Source: Dyella silvae (GTDB lineage: Bacteria; Pseudomonadota; Gammaproteobacteria; Xanthomonadales; Rhodanobacteraceae). From it: DNA of 64,000 nucleotides. The stretch lies in NCBI RefSeq assembly GCF_026421305.1, contig NZ_JAPJBQ010000006.1, positions 186,001-250,000 on the forward strand. The letters are read 5' to 3'. The notes beneath the pieces were generated by a model, which was given only the letters and a program-made list of their open reading frames with translations, was not told where the DNA came from and made no database searches. Position 1 is the first letter of the stretch; each line of letters starts with the position of its first letter. The translations under genes and the position numbers were made by a program. This document shows, piece by piece, positions 25,778 to 34,918 of this stretch.

Positions 25778-27484
25778 GTGGCATCCAGCAGCTACAGCCG
25801 CTCCGAACACCTGCGCTCCCTCTGGCCCTGGCTGCCACTGTGGGCACTCGCCGCCTTGCTGGCGATTTTCTCGCATGGTCCGATGCCGCTGTACTCCACA
25901 CGTACCCTCGCAGTGGCGTGGGAAATGTGGAACCACAACCACTGGCTGGTGCCGCATATCAACGGCACGCCGTACAGCGAAAAGGTGCCGCTGCTGTTCT
26001 GGCTGATCCACGCCGGCTGGTTCGTGTTCGGCGTCAACGACGTTTGGCCGCGCGTGCTCGAGGTGATCTTCGGCGGCACCCAGCTGGTGATGGTGTCGCT
26101 GCTGGCACGCCGCCTTTTTCCGAACCGCCCGTGGGTGGCCAAGGGCGCACCGTGGATATTGCTGGCGCTGGGTTACGCGTTCCTGTTCGGCCTGCAGATC
26201 ATGTACGAGGTGCTGCTGGCCGTATGGGTACTGGCGGCGCTGCTGGCGCTGACGCCCAGGGCGGATCGCGTTGAACCGCGCTGGTGGCTGTTCGGCATCT
26301 GCATCGGCCTGGGCCTGCTCACCAAGGGGCCGGTGATGTTTCTGCACGTCGCCTTCCCGTGGCTGCTGGGCCCGCTTTGGAACGACTGGGCACGCGACAA
26401 CCGCGCCCGCTGGTATGGCCGCGGCGTACTCGCCATGTTGCTCGGCGGCGCCATGCTGCTTGCGTGGGCGCTGCCGGCAGGTTTCAGCGGCGGCGAGGCC
26501 TACCGCCAGCGCCTGTTCTTCACGCAGACGGCCGGCCGCGTGGTGGATGCGTTCGACCACGCCCGCCCGTTCTGGTGGTACCTGCCGGTGATTCCGGGAC
26601 TGCTGTTCCCGTTCAGTGGCTGGCCGCGTGCCTGGGCTGCGCTGATCACACTGCGCCGGCCGCTGGATACCGGCCTGCGTTTTGCGCTGTGCTGGCTGAT
26701 TCCGGTGATGGTCGCGTTCTCCTTCATCAGTGGCAAACAGCTGTATTACCCGCTGCCGGAGTATGCCGGCGGCGCGCTGCTGATTGCCGGTGCCATCGCC
26801 GTGCTGCGCGACCAGCGTCCACAGCTGGCCAGCAACCCCTGGCTTGGCACCTGGCCATTGGGCGTTGGCGGCATTCTGTTCGGCGTGTTCCTGTTCGTTT
26901 TGCCCATGCTGGTGGCGCACAACGACATACATGGCGAATGGTTCGACAATACGCAGCGCTACAGCCGCTTCTTCAGCGTGGTGTTTGTACTGCTGGGCGC
27001 ACTGCTGTTGCTGCGCGGACGCGGTGAAATGCGCCGACTGGCATTTGCCGGACTGCTCGGCACGCTCGCGCTCAATACGCTGTTCACGCTGACCATGTGG
27101 CAGAACTTCGACATGCGCCCCTCCGCGCATCTGCTGGGCGCGGCTGACCGTGACGGGCGGGCGATTGGCTACCTGGGCAATTACGAAGGGCAGTTTCATT
27201 TCGAGGGACGGCTCACCCATCCGATCCAGCGTCTGTCCGAAGGCGATGCATTGCAGCAGTTCGCGCTGGAACATCCGGACGGCCTGATCGTGGCACGACC
27301 GGAGAAACTGGAACCCGCCGACCTGCGCTATCCGTTGCTGGTGCAGCCGTTCCGCTCGACGTGGGTAGTGATCTGGCCGGCCAAGTCGCTGGCGGATCTG
27401 CGTGCGGGCCGCGTACCTGCCGAACCGCCGCACCCGACCCGGGTCTATCAGGTCGACGAGTGGCGCTTCCGCGCCCTGCAATGA
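25778..27484 (+). CDS. ArnT-like glycosyltransferase family protein (divergent paralogue 2)
   Basis: A 568-residue polytopic protein aligned without gaps to the protein at 18358 through the first loop. It keeps the second motif as GTPYSEKVPLLFWLIHAG, but the acidic pair seen in paralogue 1 (S-D-E-P-R) reads L-Y-S-T-R here, so both acidic residues at 39-40 are gone. About 12 membrane segments and a C-terminal soluble domain with FHFEGRLTHPIQRLSEGD are visible. It may be inactive as a transferase, use another residue, or have a different role. The GTG at 25778 has AAGAAG at seven bases; the longer frame to 25622 overlaps the upstream gene. TGA overlaps the next ATG (ATGA, 27481). Confidence 0.78.
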   Translation: MASSSYSRSEHLRSLWPWLPLWALAALLAIFSHGPMPLYSTRTLAVAWEMWNHNHWLVPHINGTPYSEKVPLLFWLIHAGWFVFGVNDVWPRVLEVIFGGTQLVMVSLLARRLFPNRPWVAKGAPWILLALGYAFLFGLQIMYEVLLAVWVLAALLALTPRADRVEPRWWLFGICIGLGLLTKGPVMFLHVAFPWLLGPLWNDWARDNRARWYGRGVLAMLLGGAMLLAWALPAGFSGGEAYRQRLFFTQTAGRVVDAFDHARPFWWYLPVIPGLLFPFSGWPRAWAALITLRRPLDTGLRFALCWLIPVMVAFSFISGKQLYYPLPEYAGGALLIAGAIAVLRDQRPQLASNPWLGTWPLGVGGILFGVFLFVLPMLVAHNDIHGEWFDNTQRYSRFFSVVFVLLGALLLLRGRGEMRRLAFAGLLGTLALNTLFTLTMWQNFDMRPSAHLLGAADRDGRAIGYLGNYEGQFHFEGRLTHPIQRLSEGDALQQFALEHPDGLIVARPEKLEPADLRYPLLVQPFRSTWVVIWPAKSLADLRAGRVPAEPPHPTRVYQVDEWRFRALQ

Positions 27485-27804
27485 ACGAAACCCTCATCGC
27501 CAATCTGCGCGCCCAATGCGGCGGTCCCCGCGATGGGGCGCTGCTGCGGTTTTCGCTGGGCAACGCGCTGCTGACCTCGGGCGATGCGGCGGCAGCGGCG
27601 GTGGAGTTCCGCCAGGCCGTGACGTTCGATCCTCACTATTCCGCTGCGTGGAAGCTGCTGGGCAAGGCGTGTCTGGCACTGGATGACAAAGCCGGCGCCG
27701 CCGACGCGTGGCGCCAGGGCATCGACGTGGCGCAGGCCCGCGGCGACAAGCAGGCCGAGAAAGAGATGACGGTGTTCTTGCGCAGGGCGGAAAAGCAGGA
27801 GTGA
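27481..27804 (+). CDS. Small TPR-containing protein
   Basis: A 107-residue soluble protein. One TPR-like unit is evident (LRFSLGNALLTSGDAAAAAV followed by EFRQAVTFDPHYSAAW) and a second partial helix pair follows (LLGKACLALDDKAGAADAWR). It begins with 4-base overlap on the glycosyltransferase-like gene, so coupled translation is likely. TPR proteins act as docking modules; the likely partner is a membrane protein of the same operon. No catalytic motif. Confidence 0.85.
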   Translation: MNETLIANLRAQCGGPRDGALLRFSLGNALLTSGDAAAAAVEFRQAVTFDPHYSAAWKLLGKACLALDDKAGAADAWRQGIDVAQARGDKQAEKEMTVFLRRAEKQE

Positions 27805-27868
27805 GTTGAGAGGAGTGAGAAGTGAGAGAACGGCGGTCTGCTCTCTCACTTCTCACTCCTCTTCACTC
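27803..27868. repeat. Long hairpin between convergent TPR and acyltransferase genes
   Basis: Left arm 27803-27829 and right arm 27842-27868 pair over 27 bases with about two mismatches; the motif is GAGGAGTGAGAAGTGAGAGA against its complement, with a 12-base loop. It lies directly after the TPR stop and close to the stop of the minus-strand gene. A related sequence (CTTCTCACTCCTC, about 16949-16961) is found before rsmB. No T-run; it could be a transcription or mRNA-stability hairpin or a scattered repeat. Confidence 0.65.
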
Positions 27869-27880
27869 ACTTCTCGCTCT

Positions 27881-28762
27881 TCAATCGTAAGGGCTGGTCC
27901 AGATGTCCGCCGAATACCGCTTGTAGTGCCACTGGTATTGGCTGAAGGCCAGGTTCACGCAGTTCTCCACGCCTCGATTGAGGGCGCGGCAACCCACGGC
28001 GATATCCGCATCGGCCAGACCTTCCGGCGCCGGCAGCAGATGGATGCGGTAACCCTCGCCCCTGGGCAGGCGCTCGGCAAAGGCGAACAGCACGGTCGCT
28101 CCCGTGCGGGCAGCCAGTCGCGGCAACAGCACCATGGTCAATGCGTCGCGGCCGAAGAACGGCGCCACTTCACCTTCGCCTGCGCGCGGCTTTTGGTCCG
28201 GCAGGATGCCTACCGTGCCGCCGGCCGCCAGCCGCTTGTACAGCGTTCGCACGCCCGCGCCTTCGGCGCGCACCTGTTCGGGCGCCAGCGCGCCGCGCAC
28301 TTTGCGCAGTAGGCCTTCCACGGCGGCAATGCGCGGAGGCCGGTACAGGATCGCCATCGGTGTCTTGCGGCAGAGCCAGTAGTTGAGCAACTCCCAGCAG
28401 CCCAGATGGGGGGCGGCGATGATGACGCCCTTGCCGGACGCCAGTGCGGCGTCGAACAGCGCCTCGCCACGCACCTCTCGTACCAGATCCAGCGCGCGTT
28501 CGGCATCGTTGCCCCAGATCTTGGCGATCTCGGTGGCCGACTTGCCGCTGTCCATCATCACTTCGCGAAGCAAAGCGGCGTGGGCCGCAGGATCCAGCCC
28601 GGGGCGGGCAATACCCAGGTTCACCGAAGTGTTGTGCGCCGTGCCGCTCCGGCACCACAGCGAGAAGCGGCCGATACCGGCGCCCATGGCATGCAGCGTG
28701 CGCAATGGCAGCTTTCCGAGCAGGCGCAGGAGGAAATAGAGAAGGGCAATGTCAGGTCGCAT
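27881..28762 (-). CDS. Lipid A biosynthesis acyltransferase (LpxL/LpxM family)
   Basis: A 293-residue protein of the HtrB/LpxL-type late acyltransferases, which add a secondary acyl chain to lipid A precursors at the inner membrane. The H-x4-E catalytic motif is HLGCWE, and IIAAPHLGCWELLNYWL, LYRPPRIAAVEGLL and GTVGILPDQKPRAGEGE are the usual neighbouring blocks. The N-terminal hydrophobic segment (IALLYFLLRLLGKLPL) anchors the enzyme. It is not adjacent to other lpx genes but lies beside the glycan block, consistent with LPS assembly. Whether it is LpxL- or LpxM-like cannot be set from sequence alone. Confidence 0.9.
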   Translation of the reverse strand: MRPDIALLYFLLRLLGKLPLRTLHAMGAGIGRFSLWCRSGTAHNTSVNLGIARPGLDPAAHAALLREVMMDSGKSATEIAKIWGNDAERALDLVREVRGEALFDAALASGKGVIIAAPHLGCWELLNYWLCRKTPMAILYRPPRIAAVEGLLRKVRGALAPEQVRAEGAGVRTLYKRLAAGGTVGILPDQKPRAGEGEVAPFFGRDALTMVLLPRLAARTGATVLFAFAERLPRGEGYRIHLLPAPEGLADADIAVGCRALNRGVENCVNLAFSQYQWHYKRYSADIWTSPYD

Positions 28763-28898
28763 GGGCGACGAAGTGTACCTGTCTGCCTTACCAGTTCACG
28801 GGTAAACGACACATCGGCTGCGACGTTTGTGCTTTCGAAGCTACCGGCTGGCATGGCCACGCCCTAAGCTTCGGCTGTCTTCCGCCACCTCTTTACTC

Positions 28899-29339
28899 AT
28901 GATTGCTCTGATCCAGCGCGTCCTGTCCGCCCGTGTCGAAGTCGAAAACCATGCCGTAGGCGCGATCGGGCCCGGACTGCTGGCGCTGGTGGCCGTGCAG
29001 CCCGGCGACGACGAACCCCGCACCAGGCGCATGCTGGAGCGCCTGCTCGGCTACCGCGTATTCGCAGACGACCAGGGCCGCATGAACCGCTCGCTGGCCG
29101 ATACCGGTGGCGAGCTGCTGCTGGTCAGCCAGTTCACCCTGGCCGCCGACACCCGTTCCGGCATGCGTCCCAGCTTCACCAGCGCGGCGACGCCTGAGGA
29201 AGGCCGGCGCTGGTTTGACCGGCTGGTGGAATTGGCCCGCGCTACCCACCCGAGGGTGGAAATTGGCCGGTTCGGTGCCCATATGCAGGTGCACCTGGTC
29301 AACGATGGACCGGTCACCTTCTGGCTGGAGACGCCATGA
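28899..29339 (+). CDS. dtd: D-aminoacyl-tRNA deacylase
   Basis: A 146-residue protein, the standard length, which removes D-amino acids from mischarged tRNA. It begins [16 protein letters not shown] and has the signature [15 protein letters not shown] (SQFTL active site) and the C-terminal [10 protein letters not shown], the GPxxx element that gives chiral selectivity. The ATG at 28899 matches the family N-terminus; the frame extends further upstream without a good start. It is divergent from the LpxL-type gene and 164 bp ahead of rpoD. Confidence 0.96.
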   Translation: MIALIQRVLSARVEVENHAVGAIGPGLLALVAVQPGDDEPRTRRMLERLLGYRVFADDQGRMNRSLADTGGELLLVSQFTLAADTRSGMRPSFTSAATPEEGRRWFDRLVELARATHPRVEIGRFGAHMQVHLVNDGPVTFWLETP

Positions 29340-29445
29340 GCATCTTTGCCACGACGAGCCCTCTTTTCTACGACAAAACCACCTAAAGATGCCTATTTGG
29401 CGCGATTTTTGCGTGTCAGCCATGCCAATTTTCTTCCTTGAAAAC

Positions 29446-29474
29446 TGGTCAAAAAAGCATCACATAGGTATACT
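29446..29474 (+). promoter_or_regulatory. Candidate promoter of rpoD
   Basis: TGGTCA (29446-29451) and TATACT (29469-29474) are separated by 17 bases about 30 bp before the rpoD ATG. The -10 is a five-of-six match; the -35 is weak. The 164-bp region is distinctly A/T richer than its neighbours. Confidence 0.5.
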
Positions 29475-29503
29475 GATCGGTTCCTGCATCCGCGGCGGCA
29501 AGT

Positions 29504-31366
29504 ATGAATAGCAAAGCTCCTGAGCAACAGTCTGAAATCAAGGCGCTCATCTCCAAGGGTCTGGAGCAGGGCTACCTGACTTACGCCGAGATCAACGATC
29601 ACCTGCCCGACGACATCGTCGATCCGGAGCAGATCGAAGACATCATGGCGGTGCTCAAGGGCGTCGGCATCGAGGTGCACGACGCCGCCCCCGACTCCGA
29701 CCCGCTGTCGGACAACGCTCCGGGCGCGTCCACCGACGACGAGGCTGCCGCTGAAGAAGCCGTGGCCCTGCTGTCGGCCGTCGACTCCGAAGTGGGCCGC
29801 ACCACCGACCCGGTGCGCATGTATATGCGCGAAATGGGTACGGTCGAGCTGCTGACCCGCGAAGGCGAAATCGCCATCGCCAAGCGCATCGAGGAAGGCC
29901 TGGGCCAGGTGCAGACCGCCTTGGCCAGCTTCCCGCTGACTATCCAGTTGCTGCTCGAGGAATACGACCAGCACCTGGACGGCAAGCGCCGCCTGAGCGA
30001 AATCCTGGCCGGCTTTGCCGACCTTGAAGAAGCTGCCGACGCAGCCCAGGCCGCCCTGGCCGATGCCGAGGTGGATGATTCCGACGCCGAAACCGACGAG
30101 GACGAAGGCGTCGAGGGCGCTACCGAAGACGAAGAGGCCGGCCCGACTGGCCCGGACCCGGAAGAGGTCAAGCGCCGCATGGAACTGCTGCGCGACTACT
30201 ACAGCAAGTTCCAGAAGGCGGCCCCCAAGGCGGCCGACATCAACGACAAGAAGGTCGTGAAGCTGCGTGACCAGATGGCTGAGGAGTTCCTCAAGCTCAA
30301 GCTGCCGTCTGCGCTGATCGACGGCTTCGTGCGCAAGCTGCGCGACGTGGTCAACGACATTCGTCATCACGAGCGCGTGCTGATGGACATCTTCGTCAAG
30401 CACGTGAAGATGCCCAAAGCGGAGTTCCTCAAGGCGTTCCCGAGCAACGAGGGCAACCTCGAGTGGGCCAACGAACTGGGCCGCAAGCGCCAGAAGTGGT
30501 CGCCCAACATCAAGCCTTATAAAGAAGCGATCGATGGCGAACAGGAAAAACTCGCCAGCATCGAGCGCCAGCTGTTCCTGCCGCTGACCGACATCAAGGA
30601 AATCAACCGCACGATGTCGATCGGTGAGGCCAAGGCCCGCCGCGCGAAGAAGGAAATGGTCGAGGCCAACCTGCGTCTCGTCATCTCCATCGCCAAGAAG
30701 TACACCAACCGCGGCCTGCAGTTCCTCGACCTGATCCAGGAAGGCAACATCGGCCTGATGAAGGCGGTGGACAAGTTCGAATACCGCCGCGGCTACAAGT
30801 TCTCCACGTACGCCACGTGGTGGATCCGCCAGGCCATCACCCGCTCGATCGCCGACCAGGCGCGCACCATCCGTATTCCGGTGCACATGATCGAGACGAT
30901 CAACAAGTTGAACCGCATTTCCCGCCAGATGCTTCAGCAGTTCGGCCGCGAGCCGACGCCGGAAGAGCTGGCCAAGGAAATGGACATGCCCGAGGACAAG
31001 ATCCGCAAGGTGCTGAAGATCGCGAAGGAACCGATCTCGATGGAAACCCCCATCGGCGACGACGAAGATTCGCATCTTGGCGACTTCATCGAGGATTCCA
31101 ACGCGGCCTCGCCGATCGAATCGGCCACGGAAACGGGCCTGATGGAAACGGTGCGCGATGTGCTCGCCGGCCTCACCCCGCGCGAGGCCAAGGTGCTGCG
31201 CATGCGCTTCGGCATCGACATGAACACGGATCACACGCTGGAAGAAGTCGGCAAGCAGTTTGACGTCACCCGCGAGCGTATCCGCCAGATCGAAGCCAAG
31301 GCACTGCGCAAGCTGCGTCATCCGAGCCGTTCGGAACAGCTGCGTTCGTTCCTCGATATCGACTAA
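29504..31366 (+). CDS. rpoD: RNA polymerase sigma factor RpoD (sigma-70)
   Basis: A 620-residue primary sigma factor. Region 1.1 is the N-terminal [20 protein letters not shown] segment; region 1.2 is [20 protein letters not shown]; an acidic non-conserved region with a long D/E run lies around residues 180-220. The core regions 2.1-2.4 are visible as [20 protein letters not shown] and [17 protein letters not shown]; region 4.2 is [20 protein letters not shown] with [18 protein letters not shown] at the end. The ATG begins the usual MNSKAPEQQ. Downstream is a strong terminator. It is a standalone unit; the usual rpsU-dnaG neighbours are not present. Confidence 0.98.
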   Translation: MNSKAPEQQSEIKALISKGLEQGYLTYAEINDHLPDDIVDPEQIEDIMAVLKGVGIEVHDAAPDSDPLSDNAPGASTDDEAAAEEAVALLSAVDSEVGRTTDPVRMYMREMGTVELLTREGEIAIAKRIEEGLGQVQTALASFPLTIQLLLEEYDQHLDGKRRLSEILAGFADLEEAADAAQAALADAEVDDSDAETDEDEGVEGATEDEEAGPTGPDPEEVKRRMELLRDYYSKFQKAAPKAADINDKKVVKLRDQMAEEFLKLKLPSALIDGFVRKLRDVVNDIRHHERVLMDIFVKHVKMPKAEFLKAFPSNEGNLEWANELGRKRQKWSPNIKPYKEAIDGEQEKLASIERQLFLPLTDIKEINRTMSIGEAKARRAKKEMVEANLRLVISIAKKYTNRGLQFLDLIQEGNIGLMKAVDKFEYRRGYKFSTYATWWIRQAITRSIADQARTIRIPVHMIETINKLNRISRQMLQQFGREPTPEELAKEMDMPEDKIRKVLKIAKEPISMETPIGDDEDSHLGDFIEDSNAASPIESATETGLMETVRDVLAGLTPREAKVLRMRFGIDMNTDHTLEEVGKQFDVTRERIRQIEAKALRKLRHPSRSEQLRSFLDID

Positions 31367-31386
31367 GCGCTACTCAGCTACACAAT

Positions 31387-31419
31387 CAAAAAAGCCCCGC
31401 TTCTGCGGGGCTTTTTTTT
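31387..31419 (+). terminator. Strong intrinsic terminator after rpoD
   Basis: A GC stem AGCCCCGC/GCGGGGCT around TTCT is preceded by an A-run and followed by eight T residues. It lies about 25 bp after the rpoD stop. The A-run on the other side makes it able to work for the minus strand as well. Confidence 0.95.
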
Positions 31420-31510
31420 GTTTTTCCGATCAACTCGATGCACCGAAGGAAACACTACGTCGTGACACGCACACCAAGATGCAACAAAACAAGCTCATCA
31501 AGCACCTGAC

Positions 31511-32359
31511 TCAGTCGCCTCTCTTATAAACGCCCGCAATCGTGTTCCGGCATAGCGGATTATCCGCACCAAAAGTGGAGACGAACTCACTGGCAAAGGC
31601 AGCCCCTCCCGCACGCCAGTTCGAATAATCGTTCAGCCCCCACGACGCCAACCTGTCAAAGCCTGCATTCACCATGAGCTGATCGACTTCCTGCGGCGCA
31701 TACTCGCGATTATGCCGATCAAGACTGCCGTAGAAGATCTCCGGCGCCCAGAAGATATTCTGGCCCTTCAACAGCGCATACAAGTTGGAAACATTGCAAA
31801 CGTTGGGCGTTGAGAATATGAGTACACCGCCTGGCTTCAGGACACGACGCATATCCCTGACAATATCGAGAGGATGCTTGATCCCAATATGTTCAAGTAC
31901 TTCTGTAAACAAGATAGCGTCGAACGACTCGTCTTCGAACGGCAGGCTGGCCGCTTCGATATCGCTCTCAACGATCTGGAATCGGTTGAACCACGCTTCG
32001 CTTGGATAGGTGCTACGCCAATTGGAATTCAGGTTCAGCCCTTGAACACGATGCCCCATTAGCGTGAAGCCAATACCCACGTGCCCCGGAGCATTACCAA
32101 TGTCCAGAATTTTTGCGCCCGGAGTGAGGACCGCCATTCCAGCGGCGAAGTAATGCGCGTAGCGATTCTTCGACACCTCAAAATACGGGCCATGTGTCCC
32201 AGCGCCGATTTCATCAGCGACCTTTTCGACGAGCTCGTGCGCCTGGGGAAGATGCGCAGCAATCTCGTCAGGGACATCACCCAGCAACGGCATCCCATCC
32301 GCGTAAGCCAGAAATTCCTTCATCAAGGAAAACAGATTGTTCTCAACAAGCTCCGGCAT
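31511..32359 (-). CDS. Class I SAM-dependent methyltransferase
   Basis: A 282-residue methyltransferase of the Methyltransf_11/23 type. The SAM site is ILDIGNAPGHVGIGF (motif I), with SLPFEDESFDAILFTEVLEH (motifs II/III), RDMRRVLKPGGVLIFSTPN after it, and a C-terminal lid with EYAPQEVDQLMVNAGF. N-terminal 60 residues (PELVENNLFSLMKEFLAYAD) are not typical and may bind substrate. Local base composition is visibly less GC-rich than the flanks, consistent with acquisition or relaxed evolution. Substrate unknown; LPS, small-molecule and protein targets are all possible. The next open frame upstream is a broken-looking remnant. Confidence 0.88.
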   Translation of the reverse strand: MPELVENNLFSLMKEFLAYADGMPLLGDVPDEIAAHLPQAHELVEKVADEIGAGTHGPYFEVSKNRYAHYFAAGMAVLTPGAKILDIGNAPGHVGIGFTLMGHRVQGLNLNSNWRSTYPSEAWFNRFQIVESDIEAASLPFEDESFDAILFTEVLEHIGIKHPLDIVRDMRRVLKPGGVLIFSTPNVCNVSNLYALLKGQNIFWAPEIFYGSLDRHNREYAPQEVDQLMVNAGFDRLASWGLNDYSNWRAGGAAFASEFVSTFGADNPLCRNTIAGVYKRGD

Positions 32360-32393
32360 ACATGTTCCCGATATGCAAATGATGAATTCTAGA

Positions 32394-32624
32394 TTACCAA
32401 TCTGACAAACAGAAACGCCCTATACCACGCAATCGCTCTGCTGGTAATGCAAGCACGCTCCTATCTGAATCATCGTCGATATTGCCCTGAATGGCCATTG
32501 CAGGCTCGCATATTATCGGGACGACTCGCCACCCAATGAAGGACGCGGCCTCATTCATAGCGTGATACTTGCTGTTCAATAGTCGTGCCGTATGTCTGGC
32601 GTCTGCATCAACGTTGCCGAGCCA
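32394..32624 (-). pseudogene. Open frame upstream of the methyltransferase, possibly a gene fragment
   Basis: A frame of 76 codons on the minus strand is open from just after a stop at 32625-32627. It holds protein-like sequence (NVDADARHTARLLNSKYHAM then NEAASFIGWRVVPIICEPAM), but the only internal start is a TTG at 32579 without a convincing ribosome-binding site. It ends 34 bases before the methyltransferase start. It may be a small real gene or the remnant of a larger one that used to precede the methyltransferase. I do not recognise the family. The remainder of 32360-32666 shows nothing further. Confidence 0.3.
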
Positions 32625-32666
32625 TCACTTTGCAGAAGGCACTCATATCGCATTGATGACATAGGC

Positions 32667-33038
32667 TCAGCCCATGTCGTAGAAGAACTGCTCCTGCACG
32701 ATCTTGTCGTTCTTCACGTGATACACGCAAACCTCGGTCATGGTGATGCGCCCGTACTCCTTCATGGTCACGTCCATCGTCATCACCACGGTGAACCAGT
32801 TGCCGGCAATCAGCGGCTCACTGACATCGATGCTGTGGACCTGCACCACGTTTGCCTGAAAGCGTTTGCCTTTCTCCAGTATCGCTGCCAGGCCTTCGAC
32901 ATTGCCAAGCGGCCCATTGGCCGCCGCTTCAGGCTCGATGCTCACCGCATCCTTGGCATACAACTCGTGCTGGGCTTCTTCGAACTGACCGTGGCGGCAC
33001 ATGGCAACCAGACGCTTCGCGACAGCTTCGGTACTCAT
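32667..33038 (-). CDS. SnoaL-like/NTF2-fold protein
   Basis: A 123-residue single-domain protein. EAVAKRLVAMCRHGQFEEAQ with HELYAKDAVSIEPE is the standard first helix-strand unit of a SnoaL-like domain, and VCVYHVKNDKIVQEQFFYDM is the closing strand pair. The cone-shaped pocket is used by many unrelated enzymes and binding proteins, so no function is assigned. It is alone on the minus strand, about 95 bp downstream of the S10 peptidase and possibly transcribed with it. Confidence 0.88.
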   Translation of the reverse strand: MSTEAVAKRLVAMCRHGQFEEAQHELYAKDAVSIEPEAAANGPLGNVEGLAAILEKGKRFQANVVQVHSIDVSEPLIAGNWFTVVMTMDVTMKEYGRITMTEVCVYHVKNDKIVQEQFFYDMG

Positions 33039-33133
33039 GAGGCAACTCCGGTGGAAATGGGTTTATCGAGGCTAGCGCCAGCTACCGGAGGCCCACGTGA
33101 AGGCGCAGCGGATGGCCGCTGCGCCAGCCGTCG

Positions 33134-34738
33134 TCAGTGCTTGCTGACGTTGTCGGTTTCTTCGATGAAGCGCGCCACGTTGTCATGCAGGCGTTTCAGC
33201 GAATCTTCGTGCGCGTAAACCATGTGGCCGGAGGGATACCACGCGTACGAGATGTTCTTCTGCAACGCGCCCGGAATCGGCATGTGGTGCATCTCGTAGT
33301 CGGCCGCGTAATACGGCGTGGCGAGATCGTAGTAGCCACCGTGCAGCGACACCCGCAGATTCGGGTTGGTCTTCATGGCGGTGGCGAGATCCGGCATCAC
33401 GTTGGTCGACTGCTGCAGCGCTTCTTTGCTGCCTGGCGCCTTGTGCGCGAAGTCCCAGTTGTCGATGTCGGCGAACAGACGATAGGTCTGGCCATCACCG
33501 AACTTCAGTTGACGCCGCACATAGTCGTTAAAGGCCGCCACGTAGGCAGAGCTGATAGCCGACGATTGCGGGTCGTACTCGGAATCCTTGCTCAACGGAT
33601 CGAGCGACGGCCCGGAGAAACGGGTATCCAGGCGGCCGGTGGTCACGTCGCCGTCGGCCTGCAGCTGGTGCTCGAACATGCCGCCGTCGACGCGAAGGTT
33701 GGCCTTGAGCAGATACGCGACCGGTAGCCCGGTGTACTCATGCAACTTCTGCGCGACGGCCTGGCGACGCGCGTCGTCGAGCTGCGAGCCTTGCATCAAT
33801 GCCGAGGCGTACTCGTTGATGGCGTACCGTTCCACCTCGCGCAGGAACGGCTCCAACGCTGCCGGCTGCTGCGGCAGCTTGTGATGGTAGTAAGCGGTGG
33901 CGGCAAAGGTGGGCAAGCCCACGACGTAGGGGAGATCCACGCCAGGATTATTGGTGGGCCCGTCGATGCTGGTGTCGAAATTGAGAATCTGCGACAGCAG
34001 AATCACGCCGTTGAGGTCGACGGCGTGCTCGTTCTCCAGAATGTTGGCCACCACGGCGGAACGCGTGGTGCCGTAGCTTTCGCCGAAGAGGTACTTGGGC
34101 GAATTCCAGCGGTTGTACCTGGACAGGAACTGCGTAATGAATTTCGCAAAGGCATGGCCATCGCCGTCGACGGCAAAGATCTGCTTCTTGCGCTCCTTCA
34201 TCAGCTCTTCGCGCTTGCCTTTGTCGGCGTCGTCGGCAATCAGACGGCTGAAACCCGCACCGGGTGCGTCGATAAATACCAGGTCAGAGGCATCGAGCAG
34301 GCTGTAGTCGTTGTTGACAAGAACATACGGCGCGGCGGGCGTGTGCGAATCGTCGCTGGTCACCACGCGTCTGGGCCCGAACGCCCCCATGTGCAACCAC
34401 ACCGTGGCCGAGCCCGGGCCGCCGTTATAGATGAACGTAATGGGCCGCTTGCCCGGCTCGACGCCCTTCTTGAGGTAAGCGGTGTAGAACATGCTGACCT
34501 GCGGCTCGCCCTCCTTGTCGCCATCGCCATGCAGCACGAGCGTTCCTGCCACCGCCTTATAGTCGATGCTCTTGCCCTCGACTTTCACCGTACCGGTCGT
34601 TTCGGAAGTCTGCGGTTTGAGCAGTGCGGCGTCAGGGCGATCTTCTGGCTTTTGATCCTTGTCGTTCTTGTCGGCGGCGTAGGCGCCGGTGCCTAGCATC
34701 AGAGCAGCAAGGGCCAAAGCCAGCGGGAGCTTGCGCAT
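33134..34738 (-). CDS. Exported S10-family serine carboxypeptidase
   Basis: A 534-residue secreted peptidase. The N-terminus MRKLPLALALAALMLGTGAYA is a signal peptide. The catalytic serine is in KYLFGESYGTTRSA; the substrate-binding NGGPGSATVWLHMGAFGP block and the C-terminal WYPSGHMVYAHED with the catalytic histidine are also present. S10 enzymes release C-terminal residues at acidic pH. The ATG at 34738 is preferred to TTG at 34747 because a GAGG motif lies ten bases ahead of it rather than one. Likely periplasmic or secreted nutrient acquisition. Confidence 0.93.
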   Translation of the reverse strand: MRKLPLALALAALMLGTGAYAADKNDKDQKPEDRPDAALLKPQTSETTGTVKVEGKSIDYKAVAGTLVLHGDGDKEGEPQVSMFYTAYLKKGVEPGKRPITFIYNGGPGSATVWLHMGAFGPRRVVTSDDSHTPAAPYVLVNNDYSLLDASDLVFIDAPGAGFSRLIADDADKGKREELMKERKKQIFAVDGDGHAFAKFITQFLSRYNRWNSPKYLFGESYGTTRSAVVANILENEHAVDLNGVILLSQILNFDTSIDGPTNNPGVDLPYVVGLPTFAATAYYHHKLPQQPAALEPFLREVERYAINEYASALMQGSQLDDARRQAVAQKLHEYTGLPVAYLLKANLRVDGGMFEHQLQADGDVTTGRLDTRFSGPSLDPLSKDSEYDPQSSAISSAYVAAFNDYVRRQLKFGDGQTYRLFADIDNWDFAHKAPGSKEALQQSTNVMPDLATAMKTNPNLRVSLHGGYYDLATPYYAADYEMHHMPIPGALQKNISYAWYPSGHMVYAHEDSLKRLHDNVARFIEETDNVSKH

Positions 34739-34918
34739 AGCGGTCAAACCTCTGAGTGGACGCGGTGGGCGTGAAGCATCCAGCTTAGGTAGCGCGATGG
34801 GCGGGTTTCATACGCCAGAAGTCACTACACCCCGTTATTTTCCCTTCGGGGTACGTTGGAAACGGCCATGGATGCCCGTGGCTCCGGGGAGCGAGGAGAT
34901 GGCCGGGATGGAGAACCG

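Noticed and set aside
29441-29451. AACTGGT before rpoD as a further GntR half-site
   Set aside because: Only one half-site, no partner at the array spacing, and it overlaps the candidate -35.
29393-31321. 642-residue minus-strand frame opposite rpoD
   Set aside because: A complement artefact of rpoD with long D, F and V runs and no domain.
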